Shown here one piece after another: positions 1 to 10,400 of a DNA stretch of 64,000 bases. A program made the translations under genes and the position numbers. This DNA is from CAYSCZ01 sp051155775. GTDB taxonomy: Bacteria; Bacteroidota; Bacteroidia; Cytophagales; Cyclobacteriaceae. Under the pieces are notes generated by a model, which worked only from the letters and a program-made list of their open reading frames with translations, was not told the origin of the DNA and did not search any database. Positions within the stretch are counted from its first letter, which is position 1, and every line of letters starts with the position of its first letter. The DNA lies in the NCBI GenBank assembly GCA_051155775.1, contig DAXETV010000026.1, forward strand, positions 29,115 through 93,114, given 5' to 3'.

Positions 1-2
1 CT

Positions 3-2264
3 GACGGGAAAAAATTGGCTTATGTGGAGCATCATGAAGGTAACTATGCTATAAAAATCATTGACCTTGACACGAAAAACGAAAACACACTGGAAAGGGG
101 AGGTTTTAGAAGAATTAATCAGAAAGTGGATTATAACCTTCCGCTATTGGATTGGATTGATGACAATACGCTTGGATATATTGAATTTAAGGATGGTTAT
201 TACTATCTCATTCAACAAAACATAAATAATAAATCTAAGCTTCAAAAACCTTTGTCGAGGTACCAACAGATCAATGGACTCACATTTCATTCCAGTGGAA
301 AAATTGCACTTCTCAGCGCCAGCACCAATGGACAGAGCGATCTGTTTCTCATTAGCTTACGCAGGAGTGCCACACGAAGGATAACCAGGGATGATTGGGA
401 CGACGTAGAGCCCCAGTTTATACCGGGTGAGGATGCATTTGTATTTAGCTCTAACAGGCCAAATGATACCTTAGGAGTGAATACAGGAGCAGAACTTAAG
501 GATATAGGAAATAAGTTCAATTTATTTTTATACGACCTTGATAGTACGGATAATGTGCTATATCGATTAACAAATACCTTGAGCAACGATCGAAGGCCGC
601 ACCCTATTAATAGAAATTTAATGATATACCTGAGTGATCAAAAAGGCATACAAAACTTGTATAAGTATAATTTAACAAACAATGTCTTTAATGAAATAAC
701 AAGATTCAATACTGATATTTCTGAATTTGATATAAATGTGTTAGATCCTTCATTGATTACTTACAATATGGTGGAAGGAGGCACTGGAAAGATTTTTTTA
801 GATAGAACCTTTAATTTGAACAGTACAGTTTTTGCTCCTAACACACCTCGAAAAGATCTGTTAAAAGCCAGGTTTATCAGTGAAAGGTTAGACAAGAAAA
901 GAATGGAAAAAGATACGGCTGAGGCAACCGAGAAAGATAAACCAACCCAGGAGCCCCCGGCTGATGATCAAATTATTGATACAGATAATTATCAATTTGA
1001 GGATGAGTCAGATGATAATCTTAGTGAAACGGAGTCTTACCTGGCGAAATACAGAAAATTTCAGAGTAAAAAAGAAGTAATAGGCCCGCTCAATTATCAA
1101 AATAAGTTTAGTGCTGACAATATTATCACTTCATTTGTGATTGATCCTTTAAGGGGATTTGGTGCTTTTCTGGAAACCCAGATGAATGACAGGCTTGAGA
1201 ACCATAAAATCTATGGAGGTGTATTAGCCATAGCTGACCTTAAGGATGGTGATATTTTTGGGGAGTATCAATATTTGAAGTATAGGCTCGACTTCAGCGC
1301 GAGGTTTGAAAGGAATGTTATTTTACGGGACGATCAGGAATTATCTATCCAACGCTACACCAAGAATTCTGTTACCCTTGGTGCATCATTGCCTATCACG
1401 CCCTCATTACGTGTCTCTGTTTCACCTTTTTATACACTTACTAATTTCTATAACCTTCGATTCGATGCTGTAGTGAGCACTGGAAACCCCAATCTGGCCC
1501 CGGATAGTCGAAGGGATTATATTGGGTTCAACTCTGAAATTGTTTTTGATAATACGCTTGTCAGTGGGATTGATCTCTTTCAGGGAACGAGGGGAAGATT
1601 AGCTTTTAGCCAGTTCAATTCAATAAATGATAACCAAAATAGTTTTAGCAAACTAACGATGGACCTTAGGCATTATCAGCAGATACACCGTGAATTTGTT
1701 TTTGCTACCAGGTTATACTATGGAAAATCATTTGGTAATAATCAACAAGAGTTTTTGTTGGGAGGTGTTGACAATTGGCTATTTAACAGAACCGATAATG
1801 TTGAAGGTAGTCCACTTGAAATAAATGATAACATAGATAATACAAATATCTTATTTACGGAATTCGTGGATTTAAGAGGATTTAATTACAATAGGTTTAG
1901 CGGTACGAATGTACTTGCTTTTAATGCAGAACTAAGATTTCCTATCGTGAAATACTTTACCAGGGCACCGATCTCCTCAAATTTCTTCAGAAATCTTATG
2001 TTGGTTGGGTTTTATGATTTTGGTTCTGCATGGACGGGTGTATCACCATTTAACCGTAATAATAGCATTAATACAAGAGAGGTTCAATCCGGACCTTTTG
2101 AAGCTACTCTGAGGACCTCAAGAAACCCATGGCTATCAAGTTATGGTGGTGGTTTTAGAACGGTAATACTCGGTTATTTTTTGCGCCTGGATGTAGCATG
2201 GCCCATTGAGGATTTTGAGACCGGTAACCCTAAGTTTCATGTATCCCTGGGATATGATTTTTAA
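3..2264 (+). CDS. Beta-propeller (PD40/TolB-like) plus Omp85-type outer-membrane barrel protein, 5' truncated
   Basis: The frame is open to the left edge: codons before the first possible TTG (base 15) read DGKK, so the true start lies outside the window. Residues 1 to about 270 look like WD40-like/PD40 blades (for example FVFSSNRPND and a preceding WDDVEPQF, typical of TolB and Tricorn propellers). A charged, Asp/Glu/Lys-rich linker follows at about 285-350. The C-terminal 390 residues alternate like a beta barrel, carry an LRGF motif near residues 620-623 (the conserved Omp85 loop-6 motif is [VL]RGF), and end in aromatic Phe, as barrel proteins do. Probable role: outer-membrane assembly or transport, with the propeller facing the periplasm; the substrate is unknown. 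No POTRA domain is visible in the part present. It lies 27 bases before yicC. Confidence 0.8.
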   Translation, partial: DGKKLAYVEHHEGNYAIKIIDLDTKNENTLERGGFRRINQKVDYNLPLLDWIDDNTLGYIEFKDGYYYLIQQNINNKSKLQKPLSRYQQINGLTFHSSGKIALLSASTNGQSDLFLISLRRSATRRITRDDWDDVEPQFIPGEDAFVFSSNRPNDTLGVNTGAELKDIGNKFNLFLYDLDSTDNVLYRLTNTLSNDRRPHPINRNLMIYLSDQKGIQNLYKYNLTNNVFNEITRFNTDISEFDINVLDPSLITYNMVEGGTGKIFLDRTFNLNSTVFAPNTPRKDLLKARFISERLDKKRMEKDTAEATEKDKPTQEPPADDQIIDTDNYQFEDESDDNLSETESYLAKYRKFQSKKEVIGPLNYQNKFSADNIITSFVIDPLRGFGAFLETQMNDRLENHKIYGGVLAIADLKDGDIFGEYQYLKYRLDFSARFERNVILRDDQELSIQRYTKNSVTLGASLPITPSLRVSVSPFYTLTNFYNLRFDAVVSTGNPNLAPDSRRDYIGFNSEIVFDNTLVSGIDLFQGTRGRLAFSQFNSINDNQNSFSKLTMDLRHYQQIHREFVFATRLYYGKSFGNNQQEFLLGGVDNWLFNRTDNVEGSPLEINDNIDNTNILFTEFVDLRGFNYNRFSGTNVLAFNAELRFPIVKYFTRAPISSNFFRNLMLVGFYDFGSAWTGVSPFNRNNSINTREVQSGPFEATLRTSRNPWLSSYGGGFRTVILGYFLRLDVAWPIEDFETGNPKFHVSLGYDF

Positions 2265-2291
2265 ATAAACAATATTGCTTAAATTTATTGG

Positions 2292-3161
2292 ATGATACAA
2301 TCCATGACTGGCTATGGTCAGGCCGGCTATAACAGCGCAATAGGAAATTTTAATATTGAATTAAAGACATTAAACGCAAAATACCTTGATTTTACGTTAA
2401 AACTGCCTAAAGAAATAGCCGATAGAGAATCTGAGATTAAACAGTTATTAAGTAAATTATTAATAAGGGGCAAAGTCAATCTGATCATTGATTTAGACGC
2501 CGGAGAAGATATCAAACCGACAGTATCGATTAACAAAGCGCTTTTCACACATTATTTCAATGAATTAAATGCCCTAAACAATGAACTTGGGTCGCAATCC
2601 AATGAAATAATAAAAGCCATCTTGCAATTTCCTCAGGTTGTGGTCTATGAGGAATTAAGCGGTTATATAGATTGGGAAAAATTAAAGGGGTCTATTACTT
2701 CAGCAGCTGATCAATGTGTAAAATACCGCGAGAACGAAGGAGAATCACTGAAAGTCAAACTGATTGATTATAATGAAAATATTAGGGCTAACCTTAAAAG
2801 AATTGGTGTTGAGGATCCAAAGAGGATTGAAAATATTAAACAAAGGTTGAATAATAATTTAAAAGAATTTCTCAGTGAAGATGAAATTGATAAAAATAGG
2901 TTTGAACAAGAACTGATCTATTACCTGGAAAAGAATGACATCTCAGAAGAAAAAATCAGGTTAGATAATCATATTGATTTCTTTGAGGAGTCTTTGAAGA
3001 ATGACCCTTCCGGTAAAAAACTAAATTTTATTGCCCAGGAGATGGGAAGGGAAATAAACACCATCGGATCAAAAGCTAACTTTTCAAGCATACAACGACT
3101 GGTAGTCTCCATGAAAGAGGACCTTGAAAAGATTAAAGAACAAGTGATGAATATATTATAA
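2292..3161 (+). CDS. yicC: YicC/YloC family endoribonuclease
   Basis: 289 residues, the usual length for the family. The N-terminus MIQSMTGYGQA and the C-terminal block RLDNHIDFFEE...GKKLNFIAQEMGREINTIGSKAN are the two most conserved parts of YicC proteins (YicC-like N-terminal and DUF1732 C-terminal domains). E. coli YicC is described as an endoribonuclease that acts on RNA such as the small RNA RyhB; the role in Bacteroidota is inferred from homology. The gene is probably cotranscribed with the barrel protein 27 bases upstream and ends right at a strong hairpin terminator. In many Bacteroidota gmk follows yicC; here it does not. Confidence 0.93.
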   Translation: MIQSMTGYGQAGYNSAIGNFNIELKTLNAKYLDFTLKLPKEIADRESEIKQLLSKLLIRGKVNLIIDLDAGEDIKPTVSINKALFTHYFNELNALNNELGSQSNEIIKAILQFPQVVVYEELSGYIDWEKLKGSITSAADQCVKYRENEGESLKVKLIDYNENIRANLKRIGVEDPKRIENIKQRLNNNLKEFLSEDEIDKNRFEQELIYYLEKNDISEEKIRLDNHIDFFEESLKNDPSGKKLNFIAQEMGREINTIGSKANFSSIQRLVVSMKEDLEKIKEQVMNIL

Positions 3162-3193
3162 AAAAAAAGCGGACCATTTGATCCGCTTTTTTT
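3161..3193. terminator. Bidirectional intrinsic terminator between yicC and tonB
   Basis: A run of A, then GCGGA, an 8-base loop, TCCGC and a run of T. Including the A/T tracts the arms pair over 11 bases. The A tract becomes a U tract on the other strand, so it can stop both yicC (plus) and the tonB transcript (minus). It starts at the last base of the yicC stop codon. Confidence 0.88.
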
Positions 3194-3211
3194 ATCGCTA
3201 TAATTTCGAAA

Positions 3212-3886
3212 TTAATTCAGTTTAAAAGTAATCGGGAGTATCATTCTAACTTTTACAGCACGTCCCCTCTGCTTACCTGGTTTCCATTTAGGGGAACTTC
3301 TCAATACTCTAGCCGCCTCTTCGTCACAACCTGCTCCAATACCTTTAACAGCCTGTACCTCGGTAATTTTTCCATCTTTCCCAACAACAAACTGAACAAA
3401 CACTTTTCCTTCTACGCCCATTCTTCTGGCTTGAGTTGGGTATTTAAGGTTTTTACCAACAAATTTGTAGAAGGCGGCTGTTCCACCGGGAAATTCCGGT
3501 TGATCCTCAACTATTGTGAAAATCTCTTCTACTTCCTCTTCTTCAGGTGCTTCCTCAAAAACAATTTCTTCAATTTCTGTATCTTCGGTTACCTCAACAT
3601 CCAGGTCAACTTCTATATCTTCTTCGATTTCTTCTTCATCCGGTACTTCGATGATCTTAGGAAGTTGAACTTTTGGAGGAGGTGGTGGGGGTTGTTGGGT
3701 TGGTGGAATCTCCAGAATGTCTTCAAAGTCATCCTCAACTGATCCCAGGTCCACTGCAGACCCCTCTTCATAAAATTTCCATTCAAAAGCTGTGATTACC
3801 AGCAATAGGCTAATGGCTAACCCAATATTAAGGAATAATCCCGTTCTTTTGGTTAAATCAGCTTTCTGTGATTTCTTTTGTTCCAT
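3212..3886 (-). CDS. tonB: TonB family energy transducer
   Basis: 224 residues. A single membrane segment lies at about 16-35, followed by a periplasmic linker with a proline run (about 66-71) and a very acidic stretch (about 84-120, nearly all Glu/Asp/Val/Ile). The C-terminal TonB domain (about 128-224) has the usual YPTQARRMGVEGKVFVQFVV and WKPGKQRGRAVKVRMILPI blocks. TonB couples the proton motive force of ExbB/ExbD to outer-membrane receptors, including SusC-type transporters. No exbB or exbD is present here. It is 107 bases downstream of gcvH and has its own candidate -7 box, so it may be transcribed separately. Bacteroidota genomes usually carry many TonB paralogues, so partner receptors cannot be named. 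Confidence 0.93.
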   Translation of the reverse strand: MEQKKSQKADLTKRTGLFLNIGLAISLLLVITAFEWKFYEEGSAVDLGSVEDDFEDILEIPPTQQPPPPPPKVQLPKIIEVPDEEEIEEDIEVDLDVEVTEDTEIEEIVFEEAPEEEEVEEIFTIVEDQPEFPGGTAAFYKFVGKNLKYPTQARRMGVEGKVFVQFVVGKDGKITEVQAVKGIGAGCDEEAARVLRSSPKWKPGKQRGRAVKVRMILPITFKLN

Positions 3887-3908
3887 GTTAAAAAAAGTTA
3901 TACTAATT

Positions 3909-3916
3909 CAAATATA
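3909..3916 (-). promoter_or_regulatory. Candidate promoter -7 box (TATATTTG) for tonB
   Basis: On the minus strand the sequence TATATTTG matches the Bacteroidota -7 consensus TAnnTTTG and lies 22 bases before the tonB ATG, giving a short leader. No clear TTG -33 element is seen about 19 bases upstream, so support comes from the -7 box only. Confidence 0.5.
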
Positions 3917-3993
3917 ATGATAAAAGTCATTTTTTAATACTAAAAATATCAACCTTTTATTTTATCCATTTTAAAAATGGACATATTTATTTA

Positions 3994-4374
3994 CTATTTT
4001 TCTACTTCTGCTTGATAATCGATGGCTTCCATAAGATCATCAAGTTCAGTACTTTTATTCATTTTAATTTTGATCATCCACCCTTTATCATAAGGATCTT
4101 CATTTACAATCTCAGGATTACTCTCTAGTTCAGAATTAAATTCTTCGACGACACCACTTACAGGCATAAATAGGTCCGAAACTGTTTTCACGGCTTCCAC
4201 CGTTCCAAAAACTTCACCTTTTTCTATGTCCTCACCTTCAGTTTCTACTTCTACGTAAACAATATCGCCCAGTTCTTTTTGAGCAAAATCTGTTATACCA
4301 ACAGTAGCGATATCGCCTTCAACTTTAATCCACTCATGGTCTTTGGTGTACTTAAGATTATCAGGAAAATTCAT
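3994..4374 (-). CDS. gcvH: Glycine cleavage system H protein
   Basis: 126 residues, full length. It carries the lipoyl-lysine motif FGTVEAVKTVSDLFMPVSG with the modified residue at K63, and the C-terminal DPYDKGWMIKIKM block typical of GcvH. The lipoylated arm shuttles the aminomethyl group from the P protein to the T protein (GcvT, also in this window at 56137-57225) and hydrogen to the L protein. It lies 69 bases downstream of sprA on the same strand. A GcvH gene next to sprA is a neighbourhood I recall from other Bacteroidota. Confidence 0.97.
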   Translation of the reverse strand: MNFPDNLKYTKDHEWIKVEGDIATVGITDFAQKELGDIVYVEVETEGEDIEKGEVFGTVEAVKTVSDLFMPVSGVVEEFNSELESNPEIVNEDPYDKGWMIKIKMNKSTELDDLMEAIDYQAEVEK

Positions 4375-4443
4375 AGGGATAATAATTTATTAAAAATCAA
4401 TAATAACTAATATGAAACAAATGAGGTAAAGAATAAAGAAATA

Positions 4444-7400
4444 TTATTGGAGGCTAAATCTGAGTTGACCACCAAAAGCAGTGGTACCTCTTCTAAACGA
4501 ATTTGATACCCTGGGTTCGTTAATCGTACGCTCAAAAAACAACGTTAGATTTAATCGCTCATTCAAAACATAATTTAATGTCGGTCGAAGTTGAAAATTT
4601 AAATTGCCATTGGTCAGGATATTTTCATCATTGATTTTGCGTTGAAATGATTTCGAATCTCTTACCGTGAAAGCCACCCGAAAAGATATTTCGTTATCCA
4701 GGGTAACTGTTCTGCCCTGTACCCTGAAGGGTAATCTGAAGTTATCTTTTGTGTAACCAAAATCAAAGGATACATCACTATTTTTCGTTTCTGTTACCTG
4801 GCCATTAGACAGGTTTAGGGTTAGGTTCCGATCCCTGTTGTAGTCGATTTTTGTGGTAATGCCACCTTTCGTACGGATATTTATTCCTATCAAAGGGGCA
4901 AATCGTTCACTTATGGAAACCTGTGTAATTCTATATTTAGGAACCAAGGTGCCACCACTTTCTTCATCAATATTTAGGACAGGCGTATAGTTGAGAATGT
5001 TGTTACTTAAGTCAATATTTTCTTCGAATACACCGGTATTCTGATAGTTATTTACCCGGTAATTTGACACATAGCTGTGGGTCAAATTAATTGATGAGAT
5101 ATTTTCACTGAATCCGGGAAGGTTGGATAGCCCGGCAAAATCTAATCGCCAGTTTGGAAGTGGTGTTTTGGGGAATGGCGTTAATGGAATGGAGGAAGCA
5201 TCAGCGCCGGAATAAGCGGATATGAAAGCAGGGATTAAGACATCCTGAGAAAGTGTATCAAATTCAGGATTTATGGTTTGTATCCTGTTTAATATCGTAC
5301 CTATATTTTCTTCGAATTGATTAAAGGCCGTGGATTCATTTTGATCGTTATTCCTGTCGAAAGCGGTCTTAACGGCTATGTATGATATATCATAACTCCC
5401 TGATCTAATTGGGGTTAAGCTTACAAACCCATTGACGGTATTAGAAGGGTTATCTTCAAATTCCTGTTCGTTAAACCGGAATAATTCGTTGAAACGCGCT
5501 GTATTTGTTCTTTTAGCATCTAATTGGATTTTTAGTCCATCAAAAGGTTCCACAGAAGCTCTTAAACTAAGGTTTTCTGAAAATGTTTGTGAAAACTGAT
5601 TGGTCTGATTCTCTCCCGTGGCTAACCATCCATTTCTTGCAGCCCTGAATCTAACATCCGGATCCTGGCTGCCAAAAACAAATCCAAGGCCGGGAGCATT
5701 TAATCCACTATCCAACCCAAATAAAAATGCTCTTGGTTTAAACCCTGGCAGGGTAGTACTTTCATTTATGCTATAAGTAAAATTTAGACTACGAACTGAC
5801 ATTAAAAACCTGAAAAGCCCCTTCCCAAATCCGCTGGCAGATGTTCGGGTGGTATCTTCTTTGGGTGGCCTTCTTGATTTACGCTGAGGTGTGTTGGCTT
5901 CTTTTAAAAATGGCACCTTATTGTAAAGGCCTACCAGGTCAACCTTTCCGGTCACACCTCTTTGCCGGGTATTCTGAATGATATTACCTAACAATTCGAT
6001 TTGGCTGACTGATCTGGTTTCAACGCCACCTCCCGGTAAAGAATCCGTGACCTCTATTTCACCTAAAGAACCGGCCGTCCATGTATAGCTGCTGGAGTAA
6101 TTAAGGTCTGCACCTAACCAGTCGGTTACCGGAAATTTATCAAGTGGCAGCTTATAGTTGACATTTAGGTTCTGATTAAAGTTTTTCATCCTCCCAAGTC
6201 GTTTTAGGTTGTCCATTATGGAATCCCTCCGTTCTTCTTTGGTAATAAATCGCACAAAATTACCTTCCTCATCCCGGACAATTTCTTCGGGTTCATCCAC
6301 GATAGCATTAGCTCTTGCAGAATAATCCAGGGTCAAACTTCTGGTCAGTGCCCACCTTAAATTGTAGCTTCTATTAAGCGTGAAAGTCTTTATAAAGTTT
6401 GCATTGACTGTGTCCGCTACCAGCCTTCCATCCCGTTCGGTATTGTAAACAGTTTTTTGAAAACTTCTATTTAAGTCGCCTCTGAATCCAAAATTACTGG
6501 GCAGTGGATTGATATTGAAGTCTTTTAAAAGCGTTAAATACGGACTGTCGAACAACTCAACATTTTTAAATGGTTCTATGGTGAGGTCAACGGGTGAGTA
6601 ATTATATGATAGCCCGCCTCGGATAGTTCTTTGGGTGGCTTCAGCTGTATTGAAATTAGTTCTTTTGGATTCACTAAATGCATAGGTAAAGGAAAAGTTC
6701 TCAATATCGTAAACATGGTTTTTGGCTTCAGGATTGACTTTCTCTTTTCTTACATTCGTGAAATTTATTGACCTTCTTGTGGTCCTGTCTTCAACCTTTC
6801 GTTTAAAATCATCGCCTGAACCACTTTCTTCCTCATTAAAGGCATCAACTGCATCATCTAACTCTATATCCGGGTTTTTGGGGTCAAACCGGGGCGTGGA
6901 AACTGATTTTTCATAGCTGACGAACATTGGAATTTTTAAACCGGTTTTCTCAGGCAATAATAATTTGTCGACATTTATGTTGGCTGAAATATCAAAACTT
7001 CTTGCTGTTTCTGTAGTCCTTTCAGATATCCTTTGTTGTATAGTTCCAAATCCTGATGTCACGATTCTTCCGGAAGCATTTATTGTGGCAAAGTCAGCGA
7101 GTTTGGTACTAATCCTGGCATTTGCAGCCCAACCTTTTTCTGTGTCAAAATCTGTAACCCGGAGTTCATTTGCCCAGATACAAAGGGATTTATTTTCCCG
7201 GTCCGGCGAGGATGGATTTCGGGCACCAATCATAATTGTCATCACTGTCCTGATATCCGGATTACCCTTTACCGTAATCTTATGACGGCCATCATCAGTT
7301 TCCCGGGTAAAAGGTATTAAAGGGTTGGCATCTTGTCTGTTCCTTAGCGCTTTTAATCCACTCAAATCCCCCAGATCAATATCTATTTCATTTTCTTCAG

Positions 7401-10400
7401 GCCATACCAATCGCTGAAGATTAGCATCTTGCAGCGTAAGGTTTTTTGGGGTAATGGTTAAAGGGACTTCCACCTCATAATAATTATCAATGAAGTCAGT
7501 TCCTAATCGAATAAAGGCAGTGGTTTCTCCATCACGTACATCATCTCCATCAAAGGACTCAGCATGAAAAAACATTTTCATTTTACCGTAACGGATCAGG
7601 TCAAAGCTAACATTTTTGAATACGGCTCTTGAATCACCATCCTCCAGATCTGAGATACATAGTTGTAAAGATTGCTCGTTATTTCGTCTTTGAATTGGGG
7701 TTGTATTGTCCCTGTCCCTGTTTAACCCCGGGGGTACAACATAAGGAACCTTGCCTTCTGCCGGAACACCATTCTCCTCAATATTTACTACTGAAATGTC
7801 AAAGTTAGATGTTGGGTTTTCAGGAATTTCTGATAGTCCAGGTTCTCTTAATGCTTGTTCGTATCTTCTCCATTGGCTCCCGACGAATTGAAACTTGGCC
7901 ATTCTTAGTACTACAGGTTGTTGGAATTCGGTAAGATACATTCTAATAAACCGGATATTTTTGAAACCATTGATCCCATTGTGAATCTTTCTATTTTCTG
8001 ATCGTATGGGTATCCTGAACAAATACCAATTAGCTTCTCCTGAGGCATCAGTAACCTGGTCTACAATGTTATTTTGGCCAACTTCAAACTGGTCTGGTTC
8101 CAGAGGTATTCTGTATTCATGATATTGCTCTACGTCACTAATTGTATTATCATTATTTAGGTCTTCATTATCAGGAACCTGTGTTGACTGTGGGGTGAAT
8201 TGGTTGTTGCCACTCACCGGAGAGTTATTATCCATTCCGTTGAAGTTCTTATATCGCTCTATGATTTTAGCATCTCGGCTGTCTAGTTCATCACCAAGAA
8301 AGTATTGGAAATTGTCGCCGGATGGGTCTTCTGAGATTGTTGAAAAAACTGCCGGGTCAAACATTTCTGAAAAATTTTCTACTTCCAGCTCATCAGTAAG
8401 CCCGTCCAATCCCACGTCCTGATTGGACCTAAAGTCGAGATTATCAAAGTTGTCGTTTAGATACTGTTGGTTGGTCACTCTTCCCCAGACATTTTGAGTG
8501 ACATCTTCCAGGGAGCCATCCCTCGGCAGTCCATTCTCAAAGGCATGTCTACTGTCAAGCATAAGATCTTCGGATATATTTCCCAGATTAAAGACCAATT
8601 CACCGCCTGTTGTATTATTACTATTAAATTCCCCATCTATTATTTGACCCCTGGGGCCTTGAATAAATGGGTCCATCAACCAAAATTCAATGTATTGAAT
8701 ATTAGCGTTATCGAAATCTGTTTGTGTAGTTATTGCCCTGGTAATCCCACCATAATTTTCGGTTGGTTCTGGCAACCTGCCTTCTGGTTGAATATCAGGG
8801 TTATAATTGTACTGTCCGCGTTCGGAAGGGAAGTAGGCAACATTAAATACCGGTATATTGATATTTACTAATTGCCGATCTTGTTGGCGAAAAATTTCCT
8901 GAGGCAGGACTGCTCTTACATAGTGGTTTTCAAGATCAGTTTCGGTAAGATTATCGGGTCTCAGGCCCCCGGCGGTACGGTAAAAAACACTGTTGTCAAT
9001 GATGTACCACGCGGTTTTAGCTCTCCTGTAGGCATATGGAAGAAAGTTATTTGTTGAGTCCCCCGGAGGTCTTAAATCAAATTGATCATCATCAGTTTCA
9101 GGAGTGGCAGCAAGTTTCCAGGCGAGCGGGTTTCCTCCAAGGTTTATCGGTGTTATGGCATTTTCAAAGTCATCAATAAATGATGTTCCCTGGCCCTGGA
9201 TTTGATTGGATGTTCCGGGTATCAATTGTGCAAATTCCCCGCTAAAATTCACAGAAGATTCTTCTTTGGTTCTGATTAGGGGAATGGCATCAATAGCGTT
9301 TGTAATAGCCCTGGAATTTTTCCTGAAATTAACATCAAAACCATATTTGGTGTTCCTGGTAGGCTCGTCACCGATGCTGAACCTTGAAATACCACCAGGG
9401 CGCTCATTTAATCTTAATAATGTCGCGCCGAAATTTATATCATCACTCAGTTCATAATCCAATCGTAATCCGGTCAGCCATCTACTTCTGAAGTTAAAAA
9501 GGTCTGCTTTTTCATAGGATACCTGGATTTCTTTACCGGAGCTTAGCACGCCCTGGTTTAAGATGGTTACACGTCCAAGGTTATAATCAACCCTGAAATC
9601 TGTACCTTCGATCAAAGGTGTGTTACCAGCGGTTACCGTCACTGATCCTTCTGAAATATTAATGCCAGGAAGAACAATTTCACTGGAAGATCCGGCCTGG
9701 TACTCACCTTTAATAAAGAATTTATTCACATCACTTTGTTGTTCGGCTTCATTTCTGGTGGTTCTGTAGAGTGTATCAAATACAAATCTATTTATGGCAT
9801 CCTGGTCAGGTTCTAGTTTTTCCCTTAGGGTTGATCCGAAAGGTTCTAATACAGGGAAAATTATATTACCATTTGCCGGCTGAATGGTAATCCCTTCAAC
9901 ATAGTCGAAGTTTCCATCCGGTTGTGGATCATTATTCTGATTGAGGTTATCCAATTCGAATAATTCCAGCAAGGGACGATCAATAACATCTGAGGGCCCT
10001 TCCTGTAGCGATGGGTTGTCTATACCAGTGAGGTCGTCCCTGTAAATAATACGAAGTTGGAATCCATCCTTTTCGACCTGATTGGCATTCAGATTGTAAA
10101 TATTTTTCATCATGAGGTCCCAGGTGGGTAACTCAGTATCAATTCTGTTGGGCCTGAGCATTTTGAGAAAAAGCGGTTGGTTATCCTGAAGGCCTAAGGA
10201 TTGCACATCCTCCGTTAATTCACCAACTTTGAATCGATTGCCATTGAAACTATACTCGTAAGCCACCGCTAACACTTCATCATTTTGCAATCTTCTTAAT
10301 AAAGTAATATAGCCCAGTTCACGGTTTATGGTGTAATCCCTTTCTTCCAGTTTTCTTGCGGAGGTGATTTTCACATAATCCTGGGTTCTTTCAAACCCGA

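Noticed and set aside
3431..3742. Open frame of 103 residues on the plus strand inside tonB
   Set aside because: It mirrors the Glu/Asp- and Pro-rich codons of TonB on the other strand; its Phe/Trp-rich product is a shadow.
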